A DNA stretch of 54,459 nucleotides from Perkinsus olseni (taxonomy: Eukaryota; Perkinsozoa; Perkinsida), in NCBI GenBank assembly GCA_013115125.1, contig JABANN010000195.1, forward strand, positions 1 through 54,459, read 5' to 3'. The notes beneath the pieces were generated by a model that did no database searches, had not been told where the DNA came from, and was given only the letters and a program-made list of their open reading frames with translations. The position numbers and the translations under genes were made by a program. Each line of letters begins with the position of its first letter. Positions within the stretch are counted from its first letter, which is position 1. Positions 53,871 to 54,459 of this stretch are shown here, in pieces.

Positions 53871-53924
53871 CCAATTTTTCTTGCGGTGCTTTTCAGGCCC
53901 TGAAAGGCACCGCAAGAAAATTGG
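53871..53924. repeat. Long inverted repeat, 26-27-bp arms, 1-base centre
   Basis: The left arm (53871-53897) begins CCAATTTTTCTTGCGG and ends TTTCAGG. The right arm (53899-53924) begins CCTGAAAGGCACCGC and ends AAAATTGG. They pair along the full length with one G:U and one bulged base. Immediately upstream is CCTGAATTTCAGG, a smaller palindrome sharing the TTTCAGG end. Confidence 0.95.
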
Positions 53925-54459
53925 CAATGCAAGACTTATTGCAATTTCCCTACCCACTGGTTCGGAAGCAAAATTGCATAAGATAACCAATCTAAGCAAC
54001 TGAAAACTATGTACGGAAACTCGCGCTAACCCATGGCATGGATTCCATGCTGGTTATGCAAATTCGAGCCATACCGCCTATCCTATGCTAATTGGGCAGA
54101 TTAAATCGGCTATGCCATGCAGCCCGAGCCCTGTGCGCTCAGATTCACACGCTACTTAGGAAGGAAGGACAACGGATTCAGTGATAATCATTCGGAATCA
54201 TTCCGAAGTTCGGAATCCGAACCACACTGGGGCCTAGCGACTAGGTGTATAATACACCGTGTATTGATTAGCATTGCTCATTTGCAACACGGCACACTTG
54301 GGAATAAAACAGTTCTCCGAGGGGCCCTTTCCTTGAAAATGTTACACGTTCGCTGGGAGATTAACGGGCTGTTCAGTAAAAGACCTATAAACCAGTCCCA
54401 GGATCGATCTTGAGGATTGATTTTGAAGATCGATCTTGAAAACGTGTTCAGGGAAGTCG
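53925..54459. other. No gene seen; more short palindromes
   Basis: TTCCGAA/TTCGGAA near 54200, AATACAC/GTGTATT near 54250, and a direct repeat GATCGATCTTGA near 54401 and 54430. No coding region is supported. Confidence 0.5.

Noticed and set aside
1-54459. Spliced-leader RNA or rRNA genes expected in an alveolate
   Set aside because: No CCGTAGCCAT...GGCTCAAG leader or rRNA signature was found on either strand by eye.

Overview
The window looks like nuclear DNA of a unicellular eukaryote, most likely an alveolate of the Perkinsus (Perkinsozoa) type. This is inferred from gene style, not from a database match. What the sequence shows: multi-exon genes packed on both strands, very short GT-AG introns (most 33-63 nt), eukaryotic tRNA genes, V-ATPase, autophagy and spliceosome genes, and lineage-restricted secreted proteins. 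No spliced-leader gene or rRNA was seen to settle the identity.

Left part, 1-30200, is gene-dense. A 24-bp tandem array (1-222) is followed by two unidentified multi-exon genes (995-4786). Next come a secreted histidine acid phosphatase (5420-7241, +), an RRM RNA-binding protein (8043-9651, -), a GT31 glycosyltransferase (10361-12879, -) and an unidentified gene (13470-15873, -). A very large ATG2 autophagy lipid-transfer gene (about 16100-26545, -) carries tRNA-Pro and tRNA-Cys genes inside two of its introns. ATG2 is divergent from SNRNP27 (26984-28065, +, tri-snRNP factor). Then follow tRNA-Trp (-), a small unidentified gene and a Ser/Thr protein kinase (28796-30182, +). Introns of this part repeatedly carry a few shared sequence motifs. 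One is an AAAATGCC box followed by a tRNA T-arm (GATTCGAACCCGGGACC-like), in either orientation, which makes these introns look like introner-type mobile introns.

Middle, 30200-41800: two nearly identical V-ATPase proteolipid genes in tandem (30786-31391 and 32927-33525), a decayed LTR-retroelement piece (35376-35800), a GAATCA-rich degenerate repeat, a 5'-truncated AIP1/WDR1-like WD40 gene (37710-39560) and a complete papain-family cysteine protease (40259-41796, -). A 160-bp direct repeat (36546-36709 and 43251-43410) brackets the last two genes.

Right part, 41800-54459, is gene-poor and different in character. It holds mostly single-exon secreted proteins on the minus strand: a paralogous family at 43801-44577, 44799-45075 (remnant) and 48196-49013 (frameshifted), and an unrelated 521-residue protein at 51359-52924. 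The rest is unannotatable DNA unusually rich in near-perfect palindromes, many with a one-base centre.

Exon joins given below were worked out by eye from GT/AG sites and reading-frame continuity. The acid phosphatase (451 aa), SNRNP27 (194 aa) and V-ATPase joins keep frame throughout. ATG2, GT31, kinase and the unidentified genes are only partly resolved.
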